Assembly: GCF_020360975.1 (NCBI RefSeq)
Contig: NW_025408672.1
Span: forward strand, 620,001 to 684,000
DNA length: 64,000 bases
From: Hirsutella rhossiliensis
Taxonomy: Eukaryota; Ascomycota; Sordariomycetes; Hypocreales; Ophiocordycipitaceae
Reading direction: 5' to 3'
This document shows, piece by piece, positions 46,140 through 57,035 of the stretch. The translations under genes and the position numbers were made by a program. Under the pieces are notes generated by a model. That model was not told the origin of the DNA. It saw only the letters and a list, made by a program, of their open reading frames with translations, and ran no database searches. Every line of letters begins with the position of its first letter. Within the stretch, counting starts at the first letter, position 1.

Positions 46140-47400
46140 TTTAGCTATATATCGGTAGTTATTACGTATGCCTTATAGCTATAGGCATAAAGGTAGGCTA
46201 GCGAGGCCCTCTTCTTCGTAAAGAGCTTAAGGGGGGATTTCTAATCTATTCCTTAGTTTAGTTCCCTAGGGTCCTTAGGGTCCCTAGGGGTCCGGTTCCG
46301 AAGGTAATAGGCGGTCTTAACGACTTCCCTTTAAAGGTCGTATAGAAGCTTTATAGTAAGTCTTATCGTACGGGCCCTTTCTATTATAGCACCCCTTAAT
46401 CTTTCTGCCCCTCCGTTCTAGGCCTAGGTATTTAGTGCTAACGGGAGGGGTAGAATGCCCCTTTTTTATAGCTAATTTAAGATATCTTTTATAAATAGCT
46501 CTCTATTAGACCGTATCTTCTTTACCTCGTAGCTAAAGTAGGATTTTATCTAGTTAACAAAGTCCTAGAGGGCAGACTAGTTATACTTACTTAGGTAGGT
46601 CCGTAAGAAATAGGGGAAAACTATCCCTAAAAAGGCGTCTATAAAAAACATTACCTTAACGAAGCTTTCCTAATCCCTAGAGACGTCGGTCTAGTCGACC
46701 TAAATTTCCTTATATAGCTAGTCCGGCTATAAAGGCGTTCGTCTAGAAATTCGTCTCCTAGTCTTTCCTTAGCTATAGTATTCGCATTCGACGGTCTTTA
46801 GGCCCCTTATTCGTACGCCCTATTATTGTCCTAGCTTATATAAAGCTAGGGGGCCCGGGTAAATAAGTCGTGCGTGCTAAAGAAGACCGTCTCCTTAGGC
46901 TGCCGGAAGAGGGTCCTTTAAACCTACCCTCCTTCGAGCAGGGAAAGCTAACTTCTCGAGAGATTCCTTCCTAAGGATAGGTCGGAATTCGAGAATAAAT
47001 TAACCGAATTTCTCCTCGATAAGCCTAATAGTCTGATTCTTCTAGACTAGCCTCGTAGGCTTAGACGTTATATCCTAGAAGATTCCTTCCTCTTAAAGAA
47101 GGCAAAAGGAAATTAGGCTTATTAAAAATCGAGGGCAAAAAGCTACCCTTTTTCGTCGAAGAATTTATATAGTCCCGTTAGGTAATTTTATTATAAAATT
47201 CACCCTTCTATACCCCTCTATCCGTACGGTTAATTCCCCGGTAATAAGGTATTCCCTCTATGCCTTCTTAAAGGACCGGAATCGTAAGAGTATATTATAG
47301 ATATTAAGGGAAGCACCGGAGTCGAGGATAGCTAACTTTTATAGGGGATAATCGGTGGGCTCTAATAGGTAGTCTTACTAATCCGCGGGGAAGATAAATA
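46140..47400 (-). pseudogene. Copia E3 integrase and protease
   Basis: The protease site lies near 47330-47290, and the HHCC finger near 46890-46850. DVSRDWESF-like text is near 46690-46665 and NGGVERLG near 46425-46395. The order and spacing match E1. Catalytic aspartates may be changed as in E1, but I have not fixed each one. Confidence 0.78.
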
Positions 47401-47789
47401 CCGGATTTACTATACTAACGATTTTTCCTTGAATTTACGGCTCGAATAGGGGTAGCGGCGTTAGTTGCTATTTCTTAGCAACCTAAATCTCGTATATCTT
47501 CTTCTATAACGAGGGGTCCTCCTTAAGAGACTATTATATCGTTTCTTATAGCCTCTTTAAAGGGTTAAATCCTTTAGGTCGGTTTTCCTTAAAGACCTAT
47601 TAGTATTATAATAATCGATAACCTAGGGATTTATATACTAGGCAGCCGTTTCGTTGTCTAGTCTTTTATTTCTTTAAGGAATCCTTGTCCCGATCTAGAA
47701 GGTCTACTTAAAAACCTCCCCTTTTTACCCCTTATTGCTAATTTTAATAAAGAGGTTCGATTTCGACTAGTTCCTTAATTTTTCGACTA

Positions 47790-48745
47790 ACGGACTAAAA
47801 GGTCTATTAAGGGACTAGTCGGGCCGGTCTAACTAACGGGACCGGGGCCGGGCTCGGAGCAAGATATAAAGCCGGGGCCGGGACCGGGGCAGCCGTTAAA
47901 GACAGTGTTAAGGCTCTCGAGGGAGGTAGAGCTAGAAGGGCAACAGCCGTAGTAGCAGCAGCGGGAACCGCAGTAATAGGGGCTGCAGCAGCTATAGGGG
48001 CAGCAGGTCGAGCCGTCTAGGTCGAGTGCTAGCTATAAAGGAATAAGACTACTTACTATTATACTCTAGTAGCCTCTTCGTCTAGTTCCTAGCTAGCTTC
48101 TCGAAAGATAGTCGAGTAACCGTTACTAATAGGCTTTATTAGCAGAGATATATCCCGTAGCTACTAGCCTAAAAGAGCTTCTATAAGGAAGTATTAGTTA
48201 GCTTCCTCGAGGATTTCTTCCTACTTAGCTAGCTATAAAGAAGCTAGTAGGTTCTTAGTAGAAAAGGCTCCTAGATATACTATATAGGTCTTCTTAATAT
48301 AGTTAGTTATATAGCCCCTCGAGGGAGCTATTAAGGTCTCGAGCTTTAAAAGCTACTGCCTAGGAGTCTCTTCCTCTCGAAGAGATATTAGCTTTACGGC
48401 ACTAACGTATTCCGTTATTACTATACGAGTAGCAGTTAGTAGCTTCGTCTCGTAAAGGTATTCCTTTCGGTAACTCTCGTAGTCGCCTAAGGTAGCAGAA
48501 AAAGCTCTCTACTATATAGAGGTTAGCTCGGAGAAGAGGGATGCTCCCTCTATAAATTCCGTTGCCCTAAGACGAAGAGGGGGCTTAAGAGGGTCCTACT
48601 TATTAGAGAAGACTAAATTATAGATAGTTCTATCTATACGAGCCTATAGCTCCTTTACCTACTTATCCTAATCTTAGGGCTCTATAAGAATCGTCCTACG
48701 GACTATAGGGACGGTAGAGGAGTCGGTTTTCGTTATTATTATAGG
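47790..48745 (-). pseudogene. Copia E3 Gag-like region
   Basis: Parallel to E1 14040-15000. A helical first part with the LREEETPRQ block is near 48395-48365, and an Ala/Pro-rich end at 47960-47850. Many CA/TG remain (for example gcagcagc near 47955). The start codon is not identified. Confidence 0.6.
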
Positions 48746-48879
48746 GAAGGGTAGAAAAGTTAGGTAAAAATCGGCTTTTTTTAGTAAGAGGGGTAAAAGG
48801 AAGCTACGAGGGATATAAGAAAGGTGCCTTTTATAGCAGCCGAAAGGTATAAGAATTCTATTCCTCCCGGGCTTATAAC

Positions 48880-49356
48880 TCTCGTAAAGAGAGATATAAG
48901 AAGTATATAAAAAATATATAAAGGTAAAATTAGAAGTAAGGGGTCGGATAGGTAGGGCAGAGAGATTTAATTCTTATAGGGGCAGCAATTATAGTAGGGG
49001 AGTAATTATTATATTGCCTTAATTATCCTTCTTTCCTCTATCTAATGCCCTTCTTTATACCTATCTAGTATCTTAATTAATAAAGAAGATCCTACTTAAA
49101 GAAGCTATTAATATCCTTTCGACTACCGAGCTTTTTGCTGGTTTTTTCCCTCCTTTCTAGCCGTTGCCGGTATATCCGTCTTATCTCTCGCTACCTCTAT
49201 AGGAAGCTATCGCTACTTCTACTTCCCCTCTTACCCCTACCCTCCTCTCTATACCTCCTTTTAGCTCCTTCCTTAAAACCTATTTTTTAGCTTCCTAGGT
49301 CCCTCGTGCTAAGGGATATCTCCGAGAACTATAAAATTAGGCTACGCTTCGCGATA
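48880..49356 (-). repeat. Copia E3 right LTR (5' LTR)
   Basis: The 477-bp LTR reads tctcgtaaag ... cttcgcgata on the + strand. The complement of the half initiator tRNA-Met primer site (cgggcttataac) directly precedes it. Confidence 0.92.
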
Positions 49357-49361
49357 ATATT

Positions 49362-50260
49362 AGCCCGAGAATTCTTTTAGCTTAGCTAGTTAGCGATAGT
49401 AAAGCGGCTTATTACTAACTACGGACTATATAGGAAGGGGTATATATAAAGGTAACTCTAAAAGGGACTCTTAAAGCCCTTACTACTACTATCTTAACCG
49501 TTTATATACTTATTAATAGACTTTATAGTCGAACTACCGCTAACTAAGATAAAAGGCGTAAAGTACCTTTAGGTAATTATAGACTAGCTAATAAAAGTAG
49601 TAACGCTTAAAGTAATACTAACGATAAAGGTAGCGGTATATATAACGAGGTTCCTATAAGCTTACTTTTACTTTTATAGGATACTAAGGTAGATTATATT
49701 AAATAGAGGGATAAACTAAATAGGAAGCTTTTAGAAGGAGTTCTATAAATAAATAAGAGTATAAACGAAGTTAAGTTTAGTATACTACTTATAAATAAAT
49801 AGGTTAACCGAGCGCGCGAACTAAGAAGTATAAGCGTACCTTTAAGCGTATATCTACTATATCTAAGACGACTAAGGAGCGTAGCTACTATGCGTATAAG
49901 CTATACTAAATAACTATATAGCGTCGATAATAGGTATAAGCCCGTTCTTCGCGATATATAGATATAATATTAAGCTAGTCTAAATAGCGAGGGCGGAGGG
50001 GCTAATAGCGCTAGAAGTAAGGGGGGTAAGGGATCTCGCTTAAAGGATAAGAGAGGTAACTAACTTCCTATAAACCGCTATTATCGTAGTATAAGTAAGA
50101 TAAGAGGAAATAGCGAATTAAAAAAGAGCCCTTATAAAGAGGTTCGAAGTAAGCGATAAGGTATAGGTAGATATAGCTAAATATATAACTAACCGGTTTA
50201 ATAGTAGCTACGGTATATACCTAAAAACACACCTACGCTAACGGCAATAGTAGCAGCTAG
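49362..50260 (+). pseudogene. Gypsy C integrase
   Basis: After E3, Gypsy C reads the end of the integrase finger (LAREFF near 49364; then YRKGY near 49430). IDFIVELPLTK at 49517-49549 has the first catalytic D intact. IILNRGIN near 49693-49716 shows SDRG changed to NRG, and NRLTERANQ-like text near 49797-49823 keeps the catalytic E. The C-terminal part continues to about 50240. It is inactive by the middle aspartate change. Confidence 0.85.
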
Positions 50261-50508
50261 ATACTAAAGGACGAGGGGGTCTAAGGGGGAAAAGGAAAAG
50301 AGAAAGTACTAGGCAGGGTAAGGCAAAAGTAAAGAAGGCTAAAAAGGTATATTAGTAAAAGAGGATATAGAAGAAGATAATAATATAAAGGTAATGTCTA
50401 CTAGCTAAGGAGGAAAAGAGACCTCTTTTATAGACCGAATTTTCCCTCCTTCTTTCCTAGACGAATAGGGGCTAAGGGATCATCTAATTAAAAAGAGGGC
50501 TAGCTAGA

Positions 50509-50565
50509 GACTCTACTAAGGATCCTACTAAGGACCCTGCTAAAGACCCTACTAAAGACTCTACT
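50509..50565 (+). repeat. 12-bp tandem repeat coding T-K-D-P units in Gypsy C
   Basis: About five units of the type gaccctactaag in frame give DSTKDPTKDPAKDPTKDST on the + strand. It sits between integrase and chromodomain, in a linker not seen in Gypsy A. Confidence 0.75.
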
Positions 50566-50799
50566 ATACGGGCTATATTCCTTAGGGTATAAATGCCCCC
50601 GTTAAACCGGCTATATAGGAAGCTTAACTAGCTATACTAAAAGTATACTATAATAAAGGTAGTAAGCCTATATATAATTAAGCTCGATATACTAAGGAGG
50701 GTATATAAGAGGCTCTATATAGAATTTCTCTACTAAGCGGTAGAGAACCTATTACCTAGATAGGTAGTCGACGACTACTAACTACTACCGGTAATCGGG

Positions 50800-50965
50800 G
50801 AGGATAACGAGCCTAAGTATATCGTTAAAGAGATCTAGTAAGCGTAGTAGAAGTAAAAGGGGAGGGGTAGATAGCGATAAGTACTTATAAAATAATAAGG
50901 GTATATAAACCTATTATAGTACCTACTAGACGACTTCTAGGAGATAGAAGCCTTAGAGGGATTTA
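50800..50965 (+). pseudogene. Gypsy C chromodomain
   Basis: EDNEPKYIVKEI near 50795-50835 is followed by a basic stretch, and the text near 50880-50940 (V.IK..GY.NL..Y.LDDF) stands where VKWKGY....TWEP would be. This is a diverged chromodomain, as expected at the end of a chromovirus integrase. A strongly charged, purine-rich tail (50960-51260, many K/E/R codons) follows. Confidence 0.6.
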
Positions 50966-51260
50966 AGAGATAGTAGGGAAACGTAAGGGAGAACGATAGA
51001 GGAGGGGCGAGAGAAAGGGACTAAGAGGAGGGTAGAAGATAAGGAAGGGGAAATAAAGGATAGAAGGAGGAGAAAGAGAAGGAGGTAAGAGTTAAGGGAC
51101 GCTCGCTAAGAAATAAGGAAAAGATAAAGAAAAACTATAGTACTAAAGGGAAATAATAGAAGATAGATAAGGGATAGATATAAGATAGATAGCGATAGAG
51201 GATAGATAAGGATAAGGATAAGGGTAAGATATAATAAGATAAGATATAGATATAGTAAGA

Positions 51261-52212
51261 TATACTAAGGATACCGACTTAATTTTAACCGACTATAGAC
51301 GCCCTTTAACTACTACTTAATTACTTTAAGATATTAAGGTATATCTAAGCCTAGCGCGTAGATATAGCGGCATAGGTAAGCTTAGTATACTAGAATAATA
51401 GTTAAAGATAAATAGTAGGATAAGGTTAAAAGGGGAATAAAGTATATATATAAGGGTCGCTTTAGTAGTTATCGAATATCTTTTAAGATATATAGTCTTA
51501 GAAGGCGTTAGTAGTAACGATTATATCCTTAGTATACTACTATTATATTAGCGTCCTATTAAATAAAGTTAAGGGAAAGTAATAAATAAAAAGGTAGTAT
51601 AATCTAGTATAGGTATAAGCGAAGTAGTTATAAGTATATAGTAACGCTTAATTTTAATAGGTACTATACTACGTCTTAATATTTAGCGATATTATTCGGC
51701 CTATATAAGCGAGATAGGGTAGCCGCTATATAGTAGTATTATAGGTCGCGCTACGCTTACTAGGAAACGTAGGCGGACATATCGACTAGCGTAAGGGCGG
51801 TAGAGTATAGTCGCCTAGCGTACTAAGAGGCGGGGTGCCGCTACGTAGAGTAGAAAAGCTAGCGGGCGTATAAGGGCCTATAGTAGTTATAATATAGCGT
51901 AGCGCGGTAATAAAAGTTAGGTAAAGTAAGGGCGCGCGCGCGGAGGGAGTAAAGCTTAAAGGAGGAAAAAGAAAGGAAGAGAGAGAGGGAAAAAAAAAGG
52001 GGTATTTATACGCGGCGGGGTATACGTATAGTTAGTAAGGTATAGGGGTATATACGCGGAAGAGGGAGGAATAGGGCGGAATAAGTATATAAAAGGGCGG
52101 TATATAGAGGGATAGGGCGAGTATAAGGTAGAGGGAAGCGACTACGCGCGCTAAGGAAAAAAGGGAGGGCGATAATAAAAAGGTAGTAAAAAAGGAATAA
52201 GAGTACTACCGA
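51261..52212. other. Gypsy C 3' region without recognised gene
   Basis: About 950 bases between the charged tail and the purine tract. On the - strand a frame of about 200 codons shows mostly RIP-type stops and Tyr-rich text, which could be a decayed antisense frame, but I recognise no domain. The right part (51900-52200) is GC- and purine-rich. Confidence 0.4.
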
Positions 52213-52492
52213 TAAGAGGGGGAGAGTAAGGGTAGTATTACGGGCTACGCCTATAAAGGGCTAAGGTTATATTATAGTAACCGTACTAAAGTTAGGCTAA
52301 AGTAGACCTATATATAGGTAGAGCTTAACCTAAACTTAGGCTAAATAATACTTAAGTATAGGTCGAGCTAGGGACTAAGGAAGATAGATAACTATTATAA
52401 CTAAGATAAAGTTTTCCTCCTTTCTCTTTAGCTTTAAATAAATAATTATTTAGCCCCGTACTACTATACTAAGTATATGCTAGCCCTTAATA
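52213..52492 (+). repeat. Gypsy C polypurine tract and 3' LTR
   Basis: The tract gataagagggggagagtaag precedes the LTR, which runs 52236-52492 from tattacgggc to cttaata. The duplication ctaac follows. Confidence 0.9.
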
Positions 52493-53131
52493 CTAACCTA
52501 CTTATTAATTAGCTAATTAGCGCTTTTAAAAGCGCTTATAAATATACTATTAGTCTAGCCCTATTAAAAGTAAGCTAGCTTAGACCTCGCTTACTTAAAC
52601 CTAGTAATAAATTTATTAGGACCTTCTCTTAACCTTAGTCTAAGCCCCTTAACTAGGAAAATAAAAACCTAGGGCTAATACTAATAACTTAATAAGTATA
52701 GCGTAAAGCTAGTATAATAACTTAACTACTAGCCTAGCTAAAGGCCGGTATTAATAAATAGCTTACTAAGCCTTATAGTAGAAAAATAAAGTAGAGCTAA
52801 GAAAGATATTATTATAAGATAAGGTTAAAGATAATTATATAATTAACTAAAAAACGCTTATACTATTAATTAATACTATATACCTTATATATATAAAGGA
52901 GTTACTTTTTAAGGTTACTTTATAATAAAGCTAATATAATTCTAACTAACTAAACGATACCTAAGATAGCTAGTATAAGTTTCCTATATATTATAACCGT
53001 AACCTTATAAAAGGGCTAACTAGCTATAAAAAAAGAGAGGGTTTTCTTTTAAGTACTTTAGTTTTTCCCTCTTATTTAACGCCGAAGTTCTAGATATATT
53101 TAATTAAGTTACTAGTATAATTTTAATAATA
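52493..53131 (+). mobile_element. Decayed LINE 3' end (LINE-4)
   Basis: From about 52960 to 53131 the sequence is a diverged relative of the LINE-1 3' end in reverse complement. Shared features are tttcctatatattat, the agagagggttttc block, acttta...tttttccct, ttctagatat, and the tail actagtataattttaataatagtaat-like end. It lies sense on the + strand with its tail at the right. The left part shows no clear match. A truncated LINE of an older subfamily is the best explanation. Confidence 0.6.
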
Positions 53132-53354
53132 GTAATACTTATAAAGGAAAAAGATAAAAAGTTAAAGAGAATATAAAGGAAATTAAGATAATAAAAATAG
53201 TAAAAACTAGCTTAAAGATTATTCCTATATACTATAGATATAAAGTAGATCTAAATAAAAAGTTTAATAGACTTATAGAAAAAGTTATTAAAGAAATTAT
53301 ATATAAAAAAATCTTAATCCTTTTAAACTACTTAATTAACTTTATTTCCTAACT
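53132..53354 (+). pseudogene. Gypsy B copy 1, segment between Gag and protease
   Basis: Reverse complement of about 55860-56095 with scattered transitions: agggaaaaagat, agagaa.g.aaaggaaat and actagcttaaagattattcc are shared. Compared with copy 2, roughly 1.5 kb of Gag between 32705 and this segment is missing, so the decayed LINE replaced it or a deletion accompanied it. Confidence 0.75.
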
Positions 53355-53778
53355 AAGTAAGGGGTTAGATAGGTAAAGTAAAGATATTTAAATCTTATAA
53401 GGGTAGTAATTATAGTAAGGGAGTAATTATTATATTGCCTTAATTATCCTTCTTTCCTTTATTTAACGCCCTTCTTTATACCTATTTAGTATCTTAATTA
53501 ATAAAGAAGATCCTACTTAAAAAAGCTATTAATATCCTTTTAACTACTAAGCTTTTTACTAGTTTTTTCCCCTTTATTCTAGCCGTTACTAGTATATCCG
53601 TCTTATCTCTCGCTACCTCTATAAGAAGCTATCGCTACTTCTACTTCCCCTCTTACCCTTACCTTCCTCTCTATACCTCCTTTTAGCTCCTTTTTTAAAA
53701 CCGGTTTTTTAGCTTCCTTAGTCCCTCGTACTAAGGGATATCTCTAAGAACTACGAAATTAAGCTACGCTTCGCGATA
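53355..53778 (-). repeat. Truncated Copia E-family LTR
   Basis: This matches positions 55-477 of the E-family LTR (left end aagtaagggg, right end cgcgata). The first 54 bases are missing, and no duplication of 5 bases is seen at the two sides. Left of it Gypsy B is in + orientation, right of it in - orientation, so it lies at a rearrangement point. Confidence 0.85.
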
Positions 53779-56333
53779 AGGAAAGGATCTTATATATTAA
53801 GAAGTAGTCGCTAAACTTATCTATATTTAGCGGTTAGTTTATATCTCTTATTATAATAGTATTTATACGCATAGCGGAATTAATTAAGCATAGCCCTTTA
53901 TCTTTCTTTACTATAAGGAAAAAAGGGTTCTTATTAGGCCTATACCCTTTTTTAAGGACTCTTATTTCTAGTTTAATTTTAAGGATATCGATAACTTTCT
54001 ACTCTATTACTTTTATAATTAGAATTAAGGCTACTTACTATACCTTATATTCTATTATCCTAATAACTTATAAGAGGGCTATAGCTAGGTCGACTTTACC
54101 TCTTTCTATAAAGTCCTAGGATAATACTACTTCCTTATTAAATAGAATACTATTAAAGATCCGGATTTCTACCTTTATAAGAAAGCCCTTAAATTATTCG
54201 TAAATTACTTTAAGTCTCTTTTATATTAGCCGCTTTCCTTTTTATATACTTAAGAATTTTCCTATTAAGTGTTCTAGGTAGGGTCTAAGCTATATCTTAT
54301 CTTTAATAGTATTCTATTTAGTCTTCTTTTAGTTAAGGTCCCCTTTTAGCGTCGAGCTATTTAATAAAGTATCGTTAATAAGGTTAATCTTATTTACTTT
54401 TCTTTTAAAGAGAGTATTAACTCTTAGATTATATAATCTAATAGGTCGTTTCCTCCCTATCTTAGCTTTAACCTTTTAGATCTTTCTAAACTTCTTTCTA
54501 GCTCTAATAATATTTTTCTTAAATTCTCTTATAGCTACTATAACTATAACTTTAATAATCTCTTTTACTATTTTAGATTTAATAGCTAGAATCGCCTTAT
54601 CTCCTTCGTCTATAATTAATTGCTATTATACTAGTACTATTAAAGGCTCGTTTACGCTAGTATAGGCTAGGTTAAGGACTTAGTTAGCGCCCTATTTATA
54701 ACTAAGGATCTTACCTCCTAGTAAGAGAATCTCGGCTATTAGGGTATCCGAAAAGGGGTTTCTCTATAATTATTAGGTAGCTCCTAAGTTATCTTCTTTA
54801 ACTTCTATTCTTAAATCCTAAAAGAAATTTCTTAGGAGCTAGGTAGCTATTTATTATATAGTCTCCTTAAGCGTTAGTCTTTTATATATATCTTTATTAA
54901 CTATTAAGGTTATAGTCTAAAAGGATTTTACTATATCGACCTTATTTAAAAGGTCTTATTTAATAGCTCCTACCGCTAAGGTAACTACTTAGATAGTACT
55001 AATATAATATTTAACTTATATATTGCCGTTCCTTTAAGAAATAATTAAATAATATACGCGCGGCTCTAATAAATAGTATGCCTAGGATAAAAGGGACTAA
55101 GACTTTATCTAGCGTAATATAAAGATAGATTAGTATTTAGGCTATACTTAGATAGATATTAGTTTCTACCTCCCTAACTATATCTATAAGGAACCTAGTA
55201 TACGCTATTATTAATACTCTTATTAGTAGGATTTTAAGCCTATATATATATATATATCTTTTAGTAATAAGGTTTCCTTTAAACCTAGTATTAATTAAGG
55301 CGCTTAGAACTTTAGCTTTCTAGCTACTAAGCTATACTTAAATATAGGGTAGGTCTTATATATACTTAGGCGAGTAGAAAGGTATAACGACCGTGTTTAT
55401 ATATATTATAGGAATCGCTATAAGGTCCTTTAAAGTTATCTCTTAGTATCTTATTAAGAGTACTACTTCCTATATAATAAATTTATATTTCCTTAGTCTT
55501 ATTACTTTTAGAGTTTACTAATTAAATAGTCCTTAGGCTAGTTATATTATACTAATTATATTAGTTATAAACCTAACTTTCTTTAATACTTATTAGACTT
55601 TAAGGTACTTATAATCTAATTCTTTATAAGTAAGGTAAGTAAGCTTAATTAGTTTAACTTAGTATTCTTTATCTTATTCTTTAACTTATATTAAAGCTAC
55701 TATAAGTTTTCCTTATAGATATTTAAGGAGAAGTAAACTACTTTCTATATTATCTTTAGCTACTTTTATTACTATTATTATAGTTCTATAAGGTCTTATA
55801 TTACTTTCTACCTTCTTTAAGGTCTAGAATTTAGTGTTTTTTATACCTTAGGCTATATTTATATATCTTATACTAAGTCTCTTGCCTAGTTAAGGAATAA
55901 AGTTAATTAAGTAATTTAAAGGGATTAGGATTCTTTTATATATAATTTCTCTAACGATTTTATCTATAAGTCTATTAAACTTCTTATTTAGATCTACTCT
56001 ATATCTATAATATATAGGAATAATCTTTAAGCTAGTTTTTACTATTCTTATTATCTCGATTTCCTTTACGTTCTCTTTAACTCTTTATCTTTTTCCCTTA
56101 TAAGTATTAATCCTTATTATAGTTATATAGATTATCTAATTATATATATTGCTTTATTATATATTATCTATAATTATAATAACTAATATCCTTCTTACTT
56201 CTTTTCTTATATCGCTTACTTTTAGATTCCTTAGCCTCTATTTATATAGGCTTCTATATCTTTAGAACTAGTCTAAGAAACTAAACTCTCTTTTACTAAT
56301 AGCTTAATTTAAGTAAGATAGTATAACTATAGC
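53779..56333 (-). pseudogene. Gypsy B copy 2: protease and start of reverse transcriptase
   Basis: On the - strand, NPFFLIVKKDKGL (about 53935-53895) is the RT entry block NP.FLV.KKDG..R, followed by LINSAMRINTIIIRDINQPL near 53890-53830. The frame then ends at the truncated LTR, so most of RT is absent. Upstream, LINTRFKGNLIT at about 55300-55262 is the protease active site with DTG changed to NTR, both G-to-A. The region between codes the usual protease-RT linker. It runs on from Gag beyond the solo LTR at 56334. Confidence 0.75.
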
Positions 56334-57030
56334 TATAGGAATATACCTTTATATTCCTATTTTACTATTATAAAGAAATAATAGGTATAGGGAGGCTCTA
56401 TAAAATAAGCTAGTAGAAAGAGGCTCTATAATATAGACTAAGGGAATAACCCTTAAAAGATAAAAGACCTCTACTAGATATCTATAGCTTCTTTTAGGAA
56501 AAGCGGGTTAAGATAAGCCTATCCTAATAAATAAGAATATATATAAAATATATAAGTTAATTATAAGTAAAACGGATACCCTATTGCCTATTTTAGCCCT
56601 ATAGTTCTAAAGATATCCGCGATATAAGAATAAGTAGGGCATAGAATATTCTAGTTAAATCTACTACTTATACTAGAACCTATAGTCTTACGTTAACTAT
56701 TACGCTATAATTAAACTACCTACTAAGTCTAGAAGATATACTAAAGATAGAGCTTATTAAGCACTATAGAATATACTAGAAAGCTAACTAATTAGTCTAC
56801 TAATAAGCGAGTAATAGTCTATAAAAGATAAAGGATTTCTCTAGGAGTAGTAAATAGAAAAAGTAAGTACGTAAGTATTTTTATAACGCTATTCTTTTTA
56901 TATATTATTTAGTACTTTATATACTCGTTATAAATTCTAGACGAAATCCTACCTTATACTCCGTCGACCGTTCTTTCCGCTTATATTATTAATTACCTAA
57001 TCCTACGCTTATTACGTATACCTCTTAATA
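56334..57030. repeat. Solo LTR G2, inserted in Gypsy B copy 2
   Basis: The 697-bp LTR begins tataggaat and ends ctcttaata, with the duplication atagc at 56329-56333 and 57031-57035. It matches G1 (29046-29743) closely over its full length. No internal sequence is present. Confidence 0.88.
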
Positions 57031-57035
57031 ATAGC

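Larger units (their letters stand above)
43019..49356 (-). mobile_element. Copia E3: full-length Copia element of the E family
   Basis: The element is 6338 bp, with 477-bp LTRs (43019-43495 and 48880-49356) and the duplication atatt (43014-43018 and 49357-49361). On the - strand it has the same Gag, protease, integrase, RT and RNase H as E1. It contains all four segments missing from E2, so it is the best reference for that element's deletions. Confidence 0.92.
32831..52492 (+). mobile_element. Gypsy C: chromodomain Ty3/Gypsy element carrying Copia D and Copia E3
   Basis: The element is bounded by two 257-bp LTRs (32831-33087 and 52236-52492) and a 5-bp duplication, ctaac (32826-32830 and 52493-52497). 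The net internal sequence, after removing Copia D and E3, codes on the + strand for Gag with a zinc knuckle, protease, RT, RNase H, integrase and a chromodomain, followed by about 1.2 kb of further sequence and a purine tract (about 52213-52235). It is saturated with RIP. Copia D split it between RNase H and integrase; E3 split it inside the N-terminal finger of integrase. Confidence 0.92.

Noticed and set aside
29046..57030. The two 0.7-kb repeats as the LTRs of a single 28-kb giant element
   Set aside because: Each repeat has its own 5-bp duplication (aatat and atagc), so they are two separate solo LTRs.
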